A DNA stretch of 64,000 bases, taken from Dehalococcoidia bacterium. Its GTDB lineage: Bacteria; Chloroflexota; Dehalococcoidia; Lucifugimonadales; UBA826. Under the pieces are notes generated by a model. It was not told where the DNA came from. It saw only the letters and a list, made by a program, of their open reading frames with translations, and searched no databases. Positions 52,355 through 61,781 of the stretch are shown here, in pieces. Both the position numbers and the translations under genes were made by a program. The DNA lies in NCBI GenBank assembly GCA_029936675.1, contig JAPYSB010000004.1, forward strand, positions 62,001 through 126,000, written 5' to 3'. Each line of letters opens with the position of its first letter. The stretch's first letter is position 1.

Positions 52355-52903
52355 TTATCGATCCCTCACCAAGGCTAGCGCACCCAGTGCCGCAGCAAGT
52401 AGTAGAACAGATACCATTTCAAAAGCTAGCACAAAATCGGTTAATAACATTTTGGCTAAGTAGGGGATTGATTCCTTAAAAAATACTGTCGCGGCCACTT
52501 TCTGCTGTTCAGCATCTAAGTTTTCACTTATCAGCCTCCCATTCCAGTCTGTATCTTGCGTGATAACGTAATATGCAAACAGGATGAATATTATTGCCAC
52601 GATAGCAACTGGAACTCTGAAACTGTGGGATGGATTCCCCTCTTCAAGATCTCTGGTCATTAATATTGCAAATATTATAAGAACCGATATAGCTCCCACA
52701 TAGACCATAAGTTGAACTCCAGCCAAGAATTCTGCTCCTAGTAGGATAAACAACCCTGCCACTCCCAATAATGTAACGATCAGGAAAAGTGCAGATCTGA
52801 ATAAATCTTGAATTTGGACAACTGCAATTGCCGAGATGACAGTGCAGACAGATAGAATCCAGAATGCCAATTCAATGGCAAATGGTTCTGTAGTTAGAGT
52901 CAT
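52355..52903 (-). CDS. nuoJ: NADH-quinone oxidoreductase subunit J
   Basis: Membrane subunit of complex I, about 182 residues with five TM helices. Core segments: DLFRSALFLIVTLLGVAGLFILLGAEFLAGVQLMVYVGAISVLIIFAILMTRDL near 28-82. I start it at ATG 52903, which overlaps the stop of nuoI (ATGA). The longer frame to 52915 lacks support. Confidence 0.94.
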   Translation of the reverse strand: MTLTTEPFAIELAFWILSVCTVISAIAVVQIQDLFRSALFLIVTLLGVAGLFILLGAEFLAGVQLMVYVGAISVLIIFAILMTRDLEEGNPSHSFRVPVAIVAIIFILFAYYVITQDTDWNGRLISENLDAEQQKVAATVFFKESIPYLAKMLLTDFVLAFEMVSVLLLAAALGALALVRDR

Positions 52904-53571
52904 CTTTTGGCCCACCTCTCACTTTGGTCTTCTAGAGACGGTTTCTCATGTCTTCCAACCTCCTCCCAGTCAGCTGTAGATCCCTTAATTGGATCATGTC
53001 CCCGGCTCGTCAATTGCGGTCTGAACCAGGTGCTTGGCTTCTTTTCAGCCGATTTGAGTTGGTCGATATTAATTACTAAATCACTTCTTCGGTATTTTCC
53101 CTCTTCAAATCCACTGCCCATATGGAGCGCATCATAGGGGCAAGCTTCAACACATAAACCGCAAAACATGCATCGACCTATGTCTATATCAAACACATCT
53201 ATATCGTAACTTTGGCCTTCTTGTTGATTTACACCGCTAGTTCCAGTGACAATTTTTATTATTCCTAAAGGGCAATACTTGGCACAACTTGCGCATCCTG
53301 TACATCTACGATCGTACCAGGCAAATTCTTCTCCCCTGAAATTGGCATGCTGGGGCATGCGATCGGTTATTGTTTCAAGTCCCAGCAGGGACCTTAAAGT
53401 TTTTAATGGATGGGTTGCTATGAAAGATACTGGATTTTGGTTATCCACTTTGGCAAGGTCAAATGGACTAGCTCTTCTATTGGGGTATTGAACTATATTA
53501 AATTGTCGGCTTGGGGACACTAAATTTTTCATAGTCACTCCAAGTCCCTTGAACAAACCTAATCCATACAT
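52900..53571 (-). CDS. nuoI: NADH-quinone oxidoreductase subunit I
   Basis: Peripheral complex I subunit with two [4Fe-4S] clusters (N6a, N6b) on the path to quinone. 223 residues. Cluster motifs: CTGCASCAKYCPLG near 92-105 and CMFCGLCVEACPYDAL near 135-150. The C-terminal tail is polar and longer than usual. Overlaps nuoJ by 4 bp and follows nuoH by 1 bp. Confidence 0.95.
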   Translation of the reverse strand: MYGLGLFKGLGVTMKNLVSPSRQFNIVQYPNRRASPFDLAKVDNQNPVSFIATHPLKTLRSLLGLETITDRMPQHANFRGEEFAWYDRRCTGCASCAKYCPLGIIKIVTGTSGVNQQEGQSYDIDVFDIDIGRCMFCGLCVEACPYDALHMGSGFEEGKYRRSDLVINIDQLKSAEKKPSTWFRPQLTSRGHDPIKGSTADWEEVGRHEKPSLEDQSERWAKR

Positions 53572-53572
53572 T

Positions 53573-54823
53573 TTAGCTTTCCTTTATGCCCATATTTGCT
53601 AGTGGAGACGGTGTGGGTTCTGGTCTAGTATATTTTTTCCTTCCAACAACATTCGCCATTATCAAAATAATGGCTATCGTTATAATCCAGTTAATGGCGC
53701 CAATAATGAGCATGTACTTTGGGGTGAGCGATACCTTGTCACTGGCTAGTCCTCCAAATTGGTCGGCAAGGCTGAATTCCAAGGCCACCAAAAATATATT
53801 AAACAAACCTAGTCCAAATAATGTTTTCCAGGCAAAGCCCATAATTTGATCTATTCGTAATCTAGGCCAAGTAGACCTAAACCACAAAAGAACAAATATT
53901 ATAATGAACATCTTTAGGGCGAACCATATACCGCCAGGTAAAAAGTCGAACCCCCGAGAGCCACCTAGGAACAGAGTCGTTACTACTGCAGCAGTAACTA
54001 GTGGTGCCATAAATTCCGCCAGAAACAAAACAGCGAACTTTATACCGCTGTATTCAGTGTTATATCCGGAACCCAATTCCGATTCCGCTTCAATTTGGTC
54101 AAACGGAGTACGACTCATTTCTGCTGTGGATGCTGCCATGAATACAAAAAACCCCATGGGCATTACTAAAATAAACCAGACGGATTGGCTGCTGACTATC
54201 TCGGTCATTGCTAAAGATCCTGAAAGTATAAGTACACTGGTAATACCGAGTGCCATTGGTATCTCGTAACTTATTAGCATCGCTGCGCCACGCATTGAAC
54301 CTAAAATGGCATATTTGTTGCGAGACGCCCAGCCTGCCATAAATATAGCGATTGAGTTAACTGAGGTCACCCCAACGATAAAGAGAATCCCAATATTAAG
54401 GTTACTTAAAAAAGCTTGATCATCGATAAAGGTTCCAAATGGGATCACGATCATGATCATTAGTGTGGGGGCCAATAGTGCTATAGGAGCTAAGGTGAAG
54501 ACGGGTTTGTCCGCTTCATCTGGTATCGTATCTTCTTTCATTATCAATTTGAGAACATCGGCAAATGGTTGGAGCATTCCGAAAGGCCCATTTCTGTTGG
54601 GACCTCGTCTGACCTGGAATCTAGCTATCATTCTTCGCTCGAACCAAGTGTAAAAGGCTGTTGCCATCACCATCACGTTAATTATCAGAAACGAGATCGA
54701 TATTCCGGCTAATAGGGTAGCTAACCATTTGAAAGATTCTCCAAATCCTATCAATTCGATTAAACCAGCGAAAAAGATTTGGAGGCTTTCAAAGCTAATG
54801 AATAAAGCTGGTGTGGGGGCCAT
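53573..54823 (-). CDS. nuoH: NADH-quinone oxidoreductase subunit H
   Basis: Membrane subunit that forms part of the quinone chamber. 416 residues. Landmarks: AFYTWFERRMIARFQVRRGPNRNGPFGMLQPFADVLKLIMKED near 55-97, RGAAMLISYEIPMAL near 180-195, MSRTPFDQIEAESELGSGYNTEYSG near 230-255 and WPRLRIDQIMGFAWK near 320. One-base overlap with nuoD (TAATG). Confidence 0.96.
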   Translation of the reverse strand: MAPTPALFISFESLQIFFAGLIELIGFGESFKWLATLLAGISISFLIINVMVMATAFYTWFERRMIARFQVRRGPNRNGPFGMLQPFADVLKLIMKEDTIPDEADKPVFTLAPIALLAPTLMIMIVIPFGTFIDDQAFLSNLNIGILFIVGVTSVNSIAIFMAGWASRNKYAILGSMRGAAMLISYEIPMALGITSVLILSGSLAMTEIVSSQSVWFILVMPMGFFVFMAASTAEMSRTPFDQIEAESELGSGYNTEYSGIKFAVLFLAEFMAPLVTAAVVTTLFLGGSRGFDFLPGGIWFALKMFIIIFVLLWFRSTWPRLRIDQIMGFAWKTLFGLGLFNIFLVALEFSLADQFGGLASDKVSLTPKYMLIIGAINWIITIAIILIMANVVGRKKYTRPEPTPSPLANMGIKES

Positions 54824-55929
54824 TATCTGTCGACCTCACCAAGGACTATATCGATCGACCCCAATATTATTATCAGGTCTCCCATTTTCCAGCCAGTGAT
54901 CATATCTCTTAGTGGTGTCAAATTAATGAAGGATGGGGCTCTTACTTTAAACCTGTAAGGAGAAATCCCCCCGTCGCTTACCATGTAGAATCCAAGTTCA
55001 CCCTTCGGTCCCTCCACTGAAGAATACGCTTCGCCTATCGGCGGTCTAATGAAGAATGGGGTTTCTGTCCTCACTGGTCCGGGCTCTATTTGCTCGATGC
55101 ACTGTGAGATAATTTTTATGCTTTCTCGCATTTCCTGAAGACGAACATAGTACCGGTCGTATGTGTCTCCAGAACTTCCAATCGGTACGTCGAAATTCAC
55201 TCTGTCATATATTTCGTAAGGGTTGGCTTTTCTTAAATCCCATTTGACACTCGAGGCTCTGAGCATGGGGCCTGTTACTCCTGAATCTATTGCTTGGGCA
55301 TCGGAAAGCAAACCTACCCCTATCGTTCTGGCGAGAACGATTTCGTTGGTTGTTATTAGACTTTCTAACTCATCTAGATAACTCGGGAAATCTGATATCA
55401 AGGTGTTCAATGAACCCCAAAATTCTTCAGGAGCATCTTGAAAAACCCCGCCTGGCCTCATATAGCTTAAGGTGATCCTTGCACCGCATAGCATTTCGAA
55501 CAGATCTAGAATTCTTTCTCTTTCCCGGAAGCAGTAAACTAGTGGGGTTGCAAGGGCCCCCAGGTCGTTTAGAAGGAAACCAGTGGCCATAAGATGGCTT
55601 GCGATTCTTTGTAATTCGACACTTATGACCCGTATATATTGAGCTCTTTCCGGGACTTTAATATCGGATAACTTTTCCACAGTTCTCACGTATGCCAAGT
55701 TGTTTGACATACTTGCTACGTAGTCCATCCGATCTGTCAGAGTTACTATCTGGACATAATTTCTGGATTCAGCCAATTTTTCGGTTCCCCGATGAAGGTA
55801 ACCAAATACTGGCTCTAGATCGACTATTTTTTCGCCATCAAAGGTAACACGCAACCTGAACACACCATGTGTACTAGGGTGCTGAGGGCCCAGGTTTATA
55901 GTTACCGGTTCTGTTCTAATGGTCGCCAT
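54823..55929 (-). CDS. nuoD: NADH-quinone oxidoreductase subunit D
   Basis: 49-kDa-type peripheral subunit that lines the quinone site. 368 residues. Landmarks: LGPQHPSTHGVFRLRVTFDGEKIVDLEPVFGYLHRGTEKLAESRNY near 13-60, DRMDYVASMSNNLAY near 66-80, ARITLSYMRPGGV near 150 and the C-terminal DIVLGEVDR. Four bases separate it from nuoC. Confidence 0.96.
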   Translation of the reverse strand: MATIRTEPVTINLGPQHPSTHGVFRLRVTFDGEKIVDLEPVFGYLHRGTEKLAESRNYVQIVTLTDRMDYVASMSNNLAYVRTVEKLSDIKVPERAQYIRVISVELQRIASHLMATGFLLNDLGALATPLVYCFRERERILDLFEMLCGARITLSYMRPGGVFQDAPEEFWGSLNTLISDFPSYLDELESLITTNEIVLARTIGVGLLSDAQAIDSGVTGPMLRASSVKWDLRKANPYEIYDRVNFDVPIGSSGDTYDRYYVRLQEMRESIKIISQCIEQIEPGPVRTETPFFIRPPIGEAYSSVEGPKGELGFYMVSDGGISPYRFKVRAPSFINLTPLRDMITGWKMGDLIIILGSIDIVLGEVDR

Positions 55930-55933
55930 AAAA

Positions 55934-56383
55934 TCAGCCTATGAAGTCCTTTCGAAGAGGATGACCGTCAAACCCTTCCCAAAGTAATATTCTCTTCAGG
56001 TTTGGATGACCCCCAAATTTGATTCCCATTAGATCCCATATTTCTCTTTCTTGTAGGTCAGCCGCCTGCCAAATATCTGACACTGACTGTACTTCAGGGT
56101 TTTCCCTACCACTGGTCTTTACTTTGATTATGCATGAGCAATTGTTTCTGAGAGAGGTCAGATGATAGACAATTTCAAAGTATTCAATGTAATCAACTGC
56201 GCTTATAGCCGTGAGGAAGGAATAGTCCAATCCATCAGGGTTTTTAAGGGTGTTACATACCTCATGTATGTTTTTTGGCGAAACCCACATAGCAGTTTCA
56301 TCTGAAGCAACGACTGCGTTAGCGAGTGTACTTTCTATGGATTTTGAAATTTCGTCTCCACTGATAATCTTAGTCAAGATCAC
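55934..56383 (-). CDS. nuoC: NADH-quinone oxidoreductase subunit C
   Basis: 30-kDa-type peripheral subunit. 149 residues. The family signature [36 protein letters not shown] lies near 110-147. It is separate from nuoD rather than fused. Overlaps nuoB by 4 bp. Confidence 0.94.
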   Translation of the reverse strand: MILTKIISGDEISKSIESTLANAVVASDETAMWVSPKNIHEVCNTLKNPDGLDYSFLTAISAVDYIEYFEIVYHLTSLRNNCSCIIKVKTSGRENPEVQSVSDIWQAADLQEREIWDLMGIKFGGHPNLKRILLWEGFDGHPLRKDFIG

Positions 56384-56997
56384 CCTCTATTTTTTGCAGA
56401 ATAACGTTTGATTTTTTCGTGCAACTGCATAATCCCATATAGAAGGGCATCAGGCCGAGGGGGGCATCCTGGCACGTAAACGTCGACAGGGATAATATGA
56501 TTTACTCCGGGGACAACGCTGTATGAACCATAGTACGGTCCCCCGCTGGTAGCGCACACGCCCATAGAAATAACCCATTTAGGGTCCGCCATCTGTTCGT
56601 AAACTCTTTCAATTGCGGGAGCCATTTTCCATGTTACAGTACCTGCAATGATCATAAGGTCTGCTTGTCGTGGCGATGGCCTGAACACTTCCATGCCGAA
56701 GCGAGAAAGATCAAATCTAGACATGGCACTTGCCATCATTTCGAAGGCGCAGCACGCAAGGCCAAAAGATAGTGGCCACACGGCAGATTTGCGACCCCAA
56801 TTTACCAATGCATCAACGGAGGTTACTGCGACATTTCGGCCTAAATCGTCAGGAACTTCCACCAGAGGCTCAGACAGGGGCTCTGTATGAGTGGCTTTAA
56901 GCTCATTGACATAACTACCTTCCTCTCTATCTAAATCCCAAGTTTTATCGTGTAAAGGAATTTCTAAAGGTTGTTTTTGATTGTTCGTGTTTATCAT
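56380..56997 (-). CDS. nuoB: NADH-quinone oxidoreductase subunit B
   Basis: Peripheral subunit carrying the terminal [4Fe-4S] cluster N2. Motifs: [51 protein letters not shown] (two adjacent Cys), [17 protein letters not shown] and [14 protein letters not shown]. An open frame extends to 57138, but it overlaps nuoA and reads as non-native sequence. ATG 56997, directly after the nuoA stop, gives a 205-residue protein with an approximately 60-residue polar extension before the conserved core, longer than average. Confidence 0.95.
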   Translation of the reverse strand: MINTNNQKQPLEIPLHDKTWDLDREEGSYVNELKATHTEPLSEPLVEVPDDLGRNVAVTSVDALVNWGRKSAVWPLSFGLACCAFEMMASAMSRFDLSRFGMEVFRPSPRQADLMIIAGTVTWKMAPAIERVYEQMADPKWVISMGVCATSGGPYYGSYSVVPGVNHIIPVDVYVPGCPPRPDALLYGIMQLHEKIKRYSAKNRG

Positions 56998-57005
56998 GTA
57001 TCCAT

Positions 57006-57410
57006 TCAACTCCACTCCAGTGAACCTTTTTTCCATGCATAGATCCAGCCTAACACCAATATGCCGATGAAAACTGTCATTTCTCCAAGAACAAATAAAC
57101 CAAATTCTTGGGACATGGTCCCGAAGGAAGCTGCCCATGGGAATAAGAAAACCACTTCAACATCAAAAATTACAAACAGCAAGGCTATACTGTAATATCG
57201 AAAATTAAATTGGCTCCATCGTTCAGTAATGGTCTCAAATCCGCATTCGTATATGCTATTTTTCACAAATGATGGGTTCTTGGGTCTTATTTTTAGTAGG
57301 GTTAACGCCCAGCCAATTAGAAGCATACTAGTGGGCACTGCAACAGCCAATGCAGCAAAGATGGCGATAACACCGTATCGGGTGAAGTAGATGTTCATTT
57401 CGTCAGCCAT
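57006..57410 (-). CDS. nuoA: NADH-quinone oxidoreductase subunit A
   Basis: Small membrane subunit of complex I, three TM helices. 134 residues. Landmarks: [45 protein letters not shown] near 52-96, with the conserved Cys in YECGFE. First gene of the nuo operon; likely promoter TTGCTA, 18 bases, TATATT lies 84-113 bp upstream. Confidence 0.95.
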   Translation of the reverse strand: MADEMNIYFTRYGVIAIFAALAVAVPTSMLLIGWALTLLKIRPKNPSFVKNSIYECGFETITERWSQFNFRYYSIALLFVIFDVEVVFLFPWAASFGTMSQEFGLFVLGEMTVFIGILVLGWIYAWKKGSLEWS

Positions 57411-57493
57411 TATTTACACCGTTATCTCTGAGGATTGGTCATAGTCGCGGCACATTAAAAAATTCCCACTTGACCGCTACAATTCCATGCCGA

Positions 57494-57523
57494 AATATAG
57501 CACACCGCTCTTTTCCCTAGCAA
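57494..57523 (-). promoter_or_regulatory. Probable nuo operon promoter
   Basis: On the minus strand, TTGCTA (57523-57518), 18-base spacer, TATATT (57499-57494). The rest of the 283-bp gap between nuoA and the prenyl synthase gene shows no gene. Confidence 0.5.
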
Positions 57524-57693
57524 GTGAAAAAAAGGCATAACCGAATGACCATACTAGATAATTTTTAGGTATTAAATTCACTGGATTACCACTCTGTAAT
57601 GATCTATTAATATTAGGTGCCTCTTTATGCTGGTCTGGTGAAACCAATACAATGTGAATTGGCTCGTAAAAATTAATAATTTGAGAGAAAAAA

Positions 57694-58731
57694 TTGCCTG
57701 ATGGTGCCCATTTGAAACCAGAGCTTCCTTTAGTTCTTAGCAGGTATAAGGATGCTTTGGACCTTGCGTTAAAAGATGTAATTTCGGACCGATCCATCTT
57801 CTTGTATGACATGTTGAGATATTGCATGGGCTGGGCGGATGCCAATGGTGCAGCTTTCGAGACTGAAAAGGGGAAAGGCATACGCCCCTCTTTATGCCTT
57901 TTTACTTGTGATGCCTTAGGAGGTGACATAGAAGAAGCCCTCCCAGCAGCGGTATCGATTGAGTTAATACATAATTTTTCTCTGATACACGATGAAATAC
58001 AAGATTCTGATGAGATAAGACACCACCGTCCGACTCTTTGGAATATATGGGGTATTCCAAAAGCCTTAGTCGCTGGAAATGTGATGAGGGTGTTGGCTGA
58101 TAAATCTATGTCTACTGTGCTGCCAGACGATTCAAAACTACTATCTGCTTCTTCATCAATCGTGTCAGAGGCTTGTTTGGAAATGATTGAAGGTCAATAC
58201 ATGGATATATCTTTTGAGGGAGGAAATAGCATAAGTGTGGATCAGTATATGGAAATGATTTCCCATAAAACCGGAGCACTACTCAGGTCCTCAGTTCACA
58301 TAGGGGCTGTTATTGGTTCCAGGGGCGGAAGAGTTGCAGATATTTTTCGGGAAATTGGCATTAAGCTAGGGTTCATGTTTCAAATTAGGGACGATATTCT
58401 GGGTACTTGGGGTGAAACTACATCTACTGGAAAGCCTGTTGGTTCTGACATACGCAGAAAGAAAAACACTCTTCCTATAATTCATGCTCGGGAAACCCAA
58501 ACGTATCAAGAAGAGATAACTGAGCTGTACTCCTTGGAATCGATAGAAGATCATCATGTAGACCGCGTTTTGGATATTTTAGATGCTACTAAAGCCAGTC
58601 ATTATTGTCAGGGATTGGTCGAGAATTATGCATTAGATGTCAGTAAAGACATAGAAAATATTGGGATCAGTAAAAATTCCAAGGAGGAATTTAAAGAACT
58701 TGTATCTTTTCTTGTAGACAGAAATTTTTAG
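57694..58731 (+). CDS. Polyprenyl (farnesyl/geranylgeranyl-type) diphosphate synthase
   Basis: Condenses isopentenyl diphosphate with allylic diphosphates, feeding quinone, carotenoid or undecaprenyl-type pathways. 345 residues. GKGIRPSL near 60, first aspartate-rich motif LIHDEIQDSD (Asp100, Asp104 and Asp106; DEIQD in place of DDxxD), RPTLW, then FQIRDDILGTWGE near 228-240 (second motif DDILG) and KPVGSDIRRKKNTLPI. Start TTG at 57694 behind GAGAGAAA. Product chain length cannot be told by eye. Confidence 0.92.
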   Translation: MPDGAHLKPELPLVLSRYKDALDLALKDVISDRSIFLYDMLRYCMGWADANGAAFETEKGKGIRPSLCLFTCDALGGDIEEALPAAVSIELIHNFSLIHDEIQDSDEIRHHRPTLWNIWGIPKALVAGNVMRVLADKSMSTVLPDDSKLLSASSSIVSEACLEMIEGQYMDISFEGGNSISVDQYMEMISHKTGALLRSSVHIGAVIGSRGGRVADIFREIGIKLGFMFQIRDDILGTWGETTSTGKPVGSDIRRKKNTLPIIHARETQTYQEEITELYSLESIEDHHVDRVLDILDATKASHYCQGLVENYALDVSKDIENIGISKNSKEEFKELVSFLVDRNF

Positions 58732-58834
58732 AGTAGAATCTGAACTATGAGTGAAGTTTCTTGATATCTATTATAATGGTTTCTCCAACTTGAATAATGA
58801 ATTTAAATCGATACCCTGCGAGGTGGATTGATAT

Positions 58835-59317
58835 ATGAGCGTTTCGCACGCCACGATGAAAACCTTTACTTATTATTTGAAAGTGCCTTCTAGTTCGTCG
58901 CCTGAGTTTATCGATATAACAGATGAAGCGAATGGATTTCTAAAGGATTCTGGGATTTCCAGTGGCATGCTCCTCGTATTCTCACGTCACACTACCTCAG
59001 CCATTGTCATACAGGAGAATGAGCCGCTTTTGCTTGAAGATTTCAAAGTAATGTTGGAAAGTATTGCTTCAAAAGATGCTTCTTATAGGCATAACGATTT
59101 CGATGTGAGGACAGTACACATGCATGAGAATGAATGTCCTAATGGACATTCCCATTGCCAGCATCTGGTACTCGGTTCTAGTGAAATGCTACCTGTGATC
59201 GATGGGGAGATGCCATTAGGTGAATGGCAACGAATATTTATGGTCGAACTCGATGGTATGAAAGGTGAATTGGTTGGCGGTAGAGAGGTTGTCATACAAA
59301 TAATGGGTTTAGGGTAA
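58835..59317 (+). CDS. YjbQ family protein (UPF0047)
   Basis: A 160-residue YjbQ-family protein. The pattern GMLLVFSRHTTSAIVIQENEPLLLEDF (near 40-65), NGHSHCQHLVLGSSEMLPVIDGEMPLGEWQRIFMVELDG (near 107-145) is the family core, with conserved His residues for metal binding. Reported activity is secondary thiamine-phosphate synthase-like; the physiological role is unclear. ATG with GAGG about 8 bases upstream. 103 bp after the prenyl synthase gene. Confidence 0.9.
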   Translation: MSVSHATMKTFTYYLKVPSSSSPEFIDITDEANGFLKDSGISSGMLLVFSRHTTSAIVIQENEPLLLEDFKVMLESIASKDASYRHNDFDVRTVHMHENECPNGHSHCQHLVLGSSEMLPVIDGEMPLGEWQRIFMVELDGMKGELVGGREVVIQIMGLG

Positions 59318-59381
59318 GCTACATGGAAATCAAAAGATTTTCGTTGCAGCTATTTTTCCACTTATAGATCCAGAAGCCTTT

Positions 59382-59411
59382 TTGACCCATGGATCCCACA
59401 AATGTTATATT
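59382..59411 (+). promoter_or_regulatory. suf operon promoter
   Basis: TTGACC at 59382-59387, 18-base spacer, TATATT at 59406-59411. Transcription would start near 59418, inside the inverted repeat at 59414-59433. Confidence 0.65.
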
Positions 59412-59413
59412 TG

Positions 59414-59443
59414 ATCGGTTATTGTTGACCGATTAACTCAACA
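59414..59443 (+). promoter_or_regulatory. Inverted repeats at the suf promoter (candidate Rrf2 operator)
   Basis: ATCGGT/ACCGAT with an 8-base spacer (59414-59433), and overlapping it TGTTGA/TCAACA with a 9-base spacer (59423-59443). They lie at the expected transcription start, and the operon encodes an Rrf2 regulator, so this is the natural candidate operator. Confidence 0.5.
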
Positions 59444-59534
59444 AACTTTTACCGCGTGGGCCTATATATTAATGGGGCTTGCAAATCATGCTACTGCTTA
59501 ACAAGAGAGGAAATCACTGAAGGAGAAGTCTTGA

Positions 59535-60998
59535 ATGGCTGACCAAAAGGTTATATCCAGACAGACAGGGGTTGAGGATACCCAATACAAATGGGGCTTT
59601 GAATTTGATATAGAATCCGAGGTGGCTCCGAAAGGCCTAAATGAAGGCACTGTCCGGTTTATATCTGCCAAGAAAAAAGAACCAGACTGGTTGCTTAAAT
59701 GGCGCTTGAAGGCATTTGAACACTGGGTAGATCAAGGGGACGATGCCTCTCCAAAATGGGCGAAGCTCAATTTTGAGGACATTGATTTTCAAGACATTAT
59801 CTACTACGCCGCACCTAAATCCAGCGATGATGCACCGAAAAGCCTTGATGACGTGGACCCAGAAATACTCGAGGCATTTGATAAATTGGGGATTCCTTTG
59901 CATGAACAGGAAAAATTATCAGGTGTAGCAATCGATGCGGTTTTGGACAGTGTTTCAGTAGCAACTACTTACCAGGACATGTTGAAAGAGGCCGGGGTTA
60001 TATTCTGCCCTATAAGTGAGGCTGTACAAAAATATCCTGATCTGGTTCAAAAATATCTGGGTTCTGTGGTTCCGTACAGCGATAATTTTTATGCAACGCT
60101 TAATTCGGCAGTCTTCAGTGACGGATCGTTTTGCTATGTCCCACCGGGTGTCCGATGCCCGATTGAATTAATGACCTATTTTAGGATCAATGAGGCGGAC
60201 TCCGGGCAATTCGAGAGAACCTTGATAATTGCTGATGAAGGTAGCTATGTCAGTTATTTGGAAGGATGTACTGCTCCGATGAGAAAGAGCCATCAATTGC
60301 ATGCGGCGGTTGTAGAGCTGGTTGCTCTAAAGGACGCAGAAATAAAATATTCCACCTTACAGAACTGGTATCCAGGGGATAAAAATGGTGAGGGTGGTGT
60401 TTACAATTTTGTCACAAAGCGTGGGGCTGCTAGAGGCGAGAATTCAAAAATATCCTGGACTCAGGTTGAGACTGGTTCTGCAATAACATGGAAATATCCT
60501 AGTGTGATTCTCCAAGGGGATAATTCTGTTGGTGAATTCTACTCAGTTGCTCTGGTGAATAACTACCAACAAGCCGATACGGGGACAAAGATGATCCACA
60601 TCGGTAAGAACACCAAAAGCACTATTATTGCAAAAGGGATTTCGGCCGGTAAGGCACAGAGCACTTATCGAGGACAGGTTTCTATATTGCCTGGTGCAGA
60701 TAACGCCAGAAATTTCACTCAGTGTGACTCCTTGTTAATCGGTGATGAGTGCGGTGCCCATACTGTGCCTTATATAGAAGTACGTAATCCCACCGCCAAG
60801 ATGGGTCATGAGGCCACGACTTCGAAAGTCAATGACGATCAGCTTTTCTATCTTCAGCAACGAGGTATAGATTTAGAGGAATCCAATTACATGATAATAA
60901 ATGGGTTTTGTCGTGGTATTTTTAAAGAACTTCCTTTTGAATTTGCTATGGAAGCTTCACAATTATTGAGAGTGAGTTTGGAGGGTACTGTAGGTTAA
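59535..60998 (+). CDS. sufB: Fe-S cluster assembly scaffold SufB
   Basis: Scaffold subunit of the SufBCD complex that builds [4Fe-4S] clusters. 487 residues. Landmarks: [12 protein letters not shown] near the start, [54 protein letters not shown] near 195-250, and near the end [25 protein letters not shown] (about 430-455) with the conserved Cys in [21 protein letters not shown]. Strong ribosome-binding site GAAGGAG. First gene of the operon. Confidence 0.96.
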   Translation: MADQKVISRQTGVEDTQYKWGFEFDIESEVAPKGLNEGTVRFISAKKKEPDWLLKWRLKAFEHWVDQGDDASPKWAKLNFEDIDFQDIIYYAAPKSSDDAPKSLDDVDPEILEAFDKLGIPLHEQEKLSGVAIDAVLDSVSVATTYQDMLKEAGVIFCPISEAVQKYPDLVQKYLGSVVPYSDNFYATLNSAVFSDGSFCYVPPGVRCPIELMTYFRINEADSGQFERTLIIADEGSYVSYLEGCTAPMRKSHQLHAAVVELVALKDAEIKYSTLQNWYPGDKNGEGGVYNFVTKRGAARGENSKISWTQVETGSAITWKYPSVILQGDNSVGEFYSVALVNNYQQADTGTKMIHIGKNTKSTIIAKGISAGKAQSTYRGQVSILPGADNARNFTQCDSLLIGDECGAHTVPYIEVRNPTAKMGHEATTSKVNDDQLFYLQQRGIDLEESNYMIINGFCRGIFKELPFEFAMEASQLLRVSLEGTVG

Positions 60999-61781
60999 AT
61001 GTCAAATTTTGAGAAATTGATTGAAATCAAAAATCTGCACGTCTCTGTAGCCGAAACAGAGATATTAAAAGGAATAAATCTTAGTATTGGTGAAGGGGAA
61101 GTGCATGCCATTATGGGGCCTAATGGGTCTGGTAAAAGTACCCTTGCAAACGTTATAGCTGGTCGACCAGGCTATAGCGTCACCAGCGGAGATATTGTTT
61201 ACAAGGGGGACAGTATACTCAAGGTTGCACCTGAAATCAGGGCCAGAGCCGGCATATTTCTTGCATTCCAATATCCTGTTGAACTACCAGGGGTTAGGAC
61301 CTGGCAATTTTTAAAAGCTGCTATTGATGCGATCCGAAAAGGAAACGGGCAGGAAGAGCTCAAAATAAGAGACTTCGATAAATTGCTGGAAGAAAAGCGA
61401 CAGCTCATGGAAATGGACCCCGACCTTGTGCGACGTTCAGTAAATGAGGGATTTTCGGGCGGAGAGAAAAAACGGAACGAAATATTGCAGCTAGCACTCT
61501 TGGACCCGTCTTTAGCTTTATTAGACGAAACAGACTCTGGGCTGGATATCGACGCTTTAAGAATTGTTTCCCATGGGGTAAATATCTTTAAAAGCCCTGA
61601 GAAATCAATTCTAATCGTTACCCACTACCAGCGGATTTTGGATTACATTACTCCTGATTATGTGCACGTTTTGGTAGACGGGAAGATAGTCCGTTCTGGT
61701 GATAGCAGCCTTGCAATGGAACTAGAAGAAAAGGGATACGATTGGGTAAAGGATGGTGCTGGTGAAGAGGTGCACCCTTAA
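60999..61781 (+). CDS. sufC: Fe-S assembly ATPase SufC
   Basis: ABC-type ATPase of the SufBCD complex. 260 residues. Walker [17 protein letters not shown] near 40-55, Q-loop [10 protein letters not shown] near 90-100, ABC signature [14 protein letters not shown] near 152-165 and Walker [22 protein letters not shown] directly follows the sufB stop and the last base is shared with sufD (TAATG). Confidence 0.97.
   Translation: MSNFEKLIEIKNLHVSVAETEILKGINLSIGEGEVHAIMGPNGSGKSTLANVIAGRPGYSVTSGDIVYKGDSILKVAPEIRARAGIFLAFQYPVELPGVRTWQFLKAAIDAIRKGNGQEELKIRDFDKLLEEKRQLMEMDPDLVRRSVNEGFSGGEKKRNEILQLALLDPSLALLDETDSGLDIDALRIVSHGVNIFKSPEKSILIVTHYQRILDYITPDYVHVLVDGKIVRSGDSSLAMELEEKGYDWVKDGAGEEVHP

Noticed and set aside
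56998..57138. N-terminal extension of nuoB
   Set aside because: Overlaps nuoA in another frame; the ATG at 56997 gives a normal subunit B.
57477..57929. 150-residue open frame on the minus strand upstream of nuoA
   Set aside because: Overlaps the start of the prenyl synthase gene antisense and the nuo promoter; no family-like sequence.
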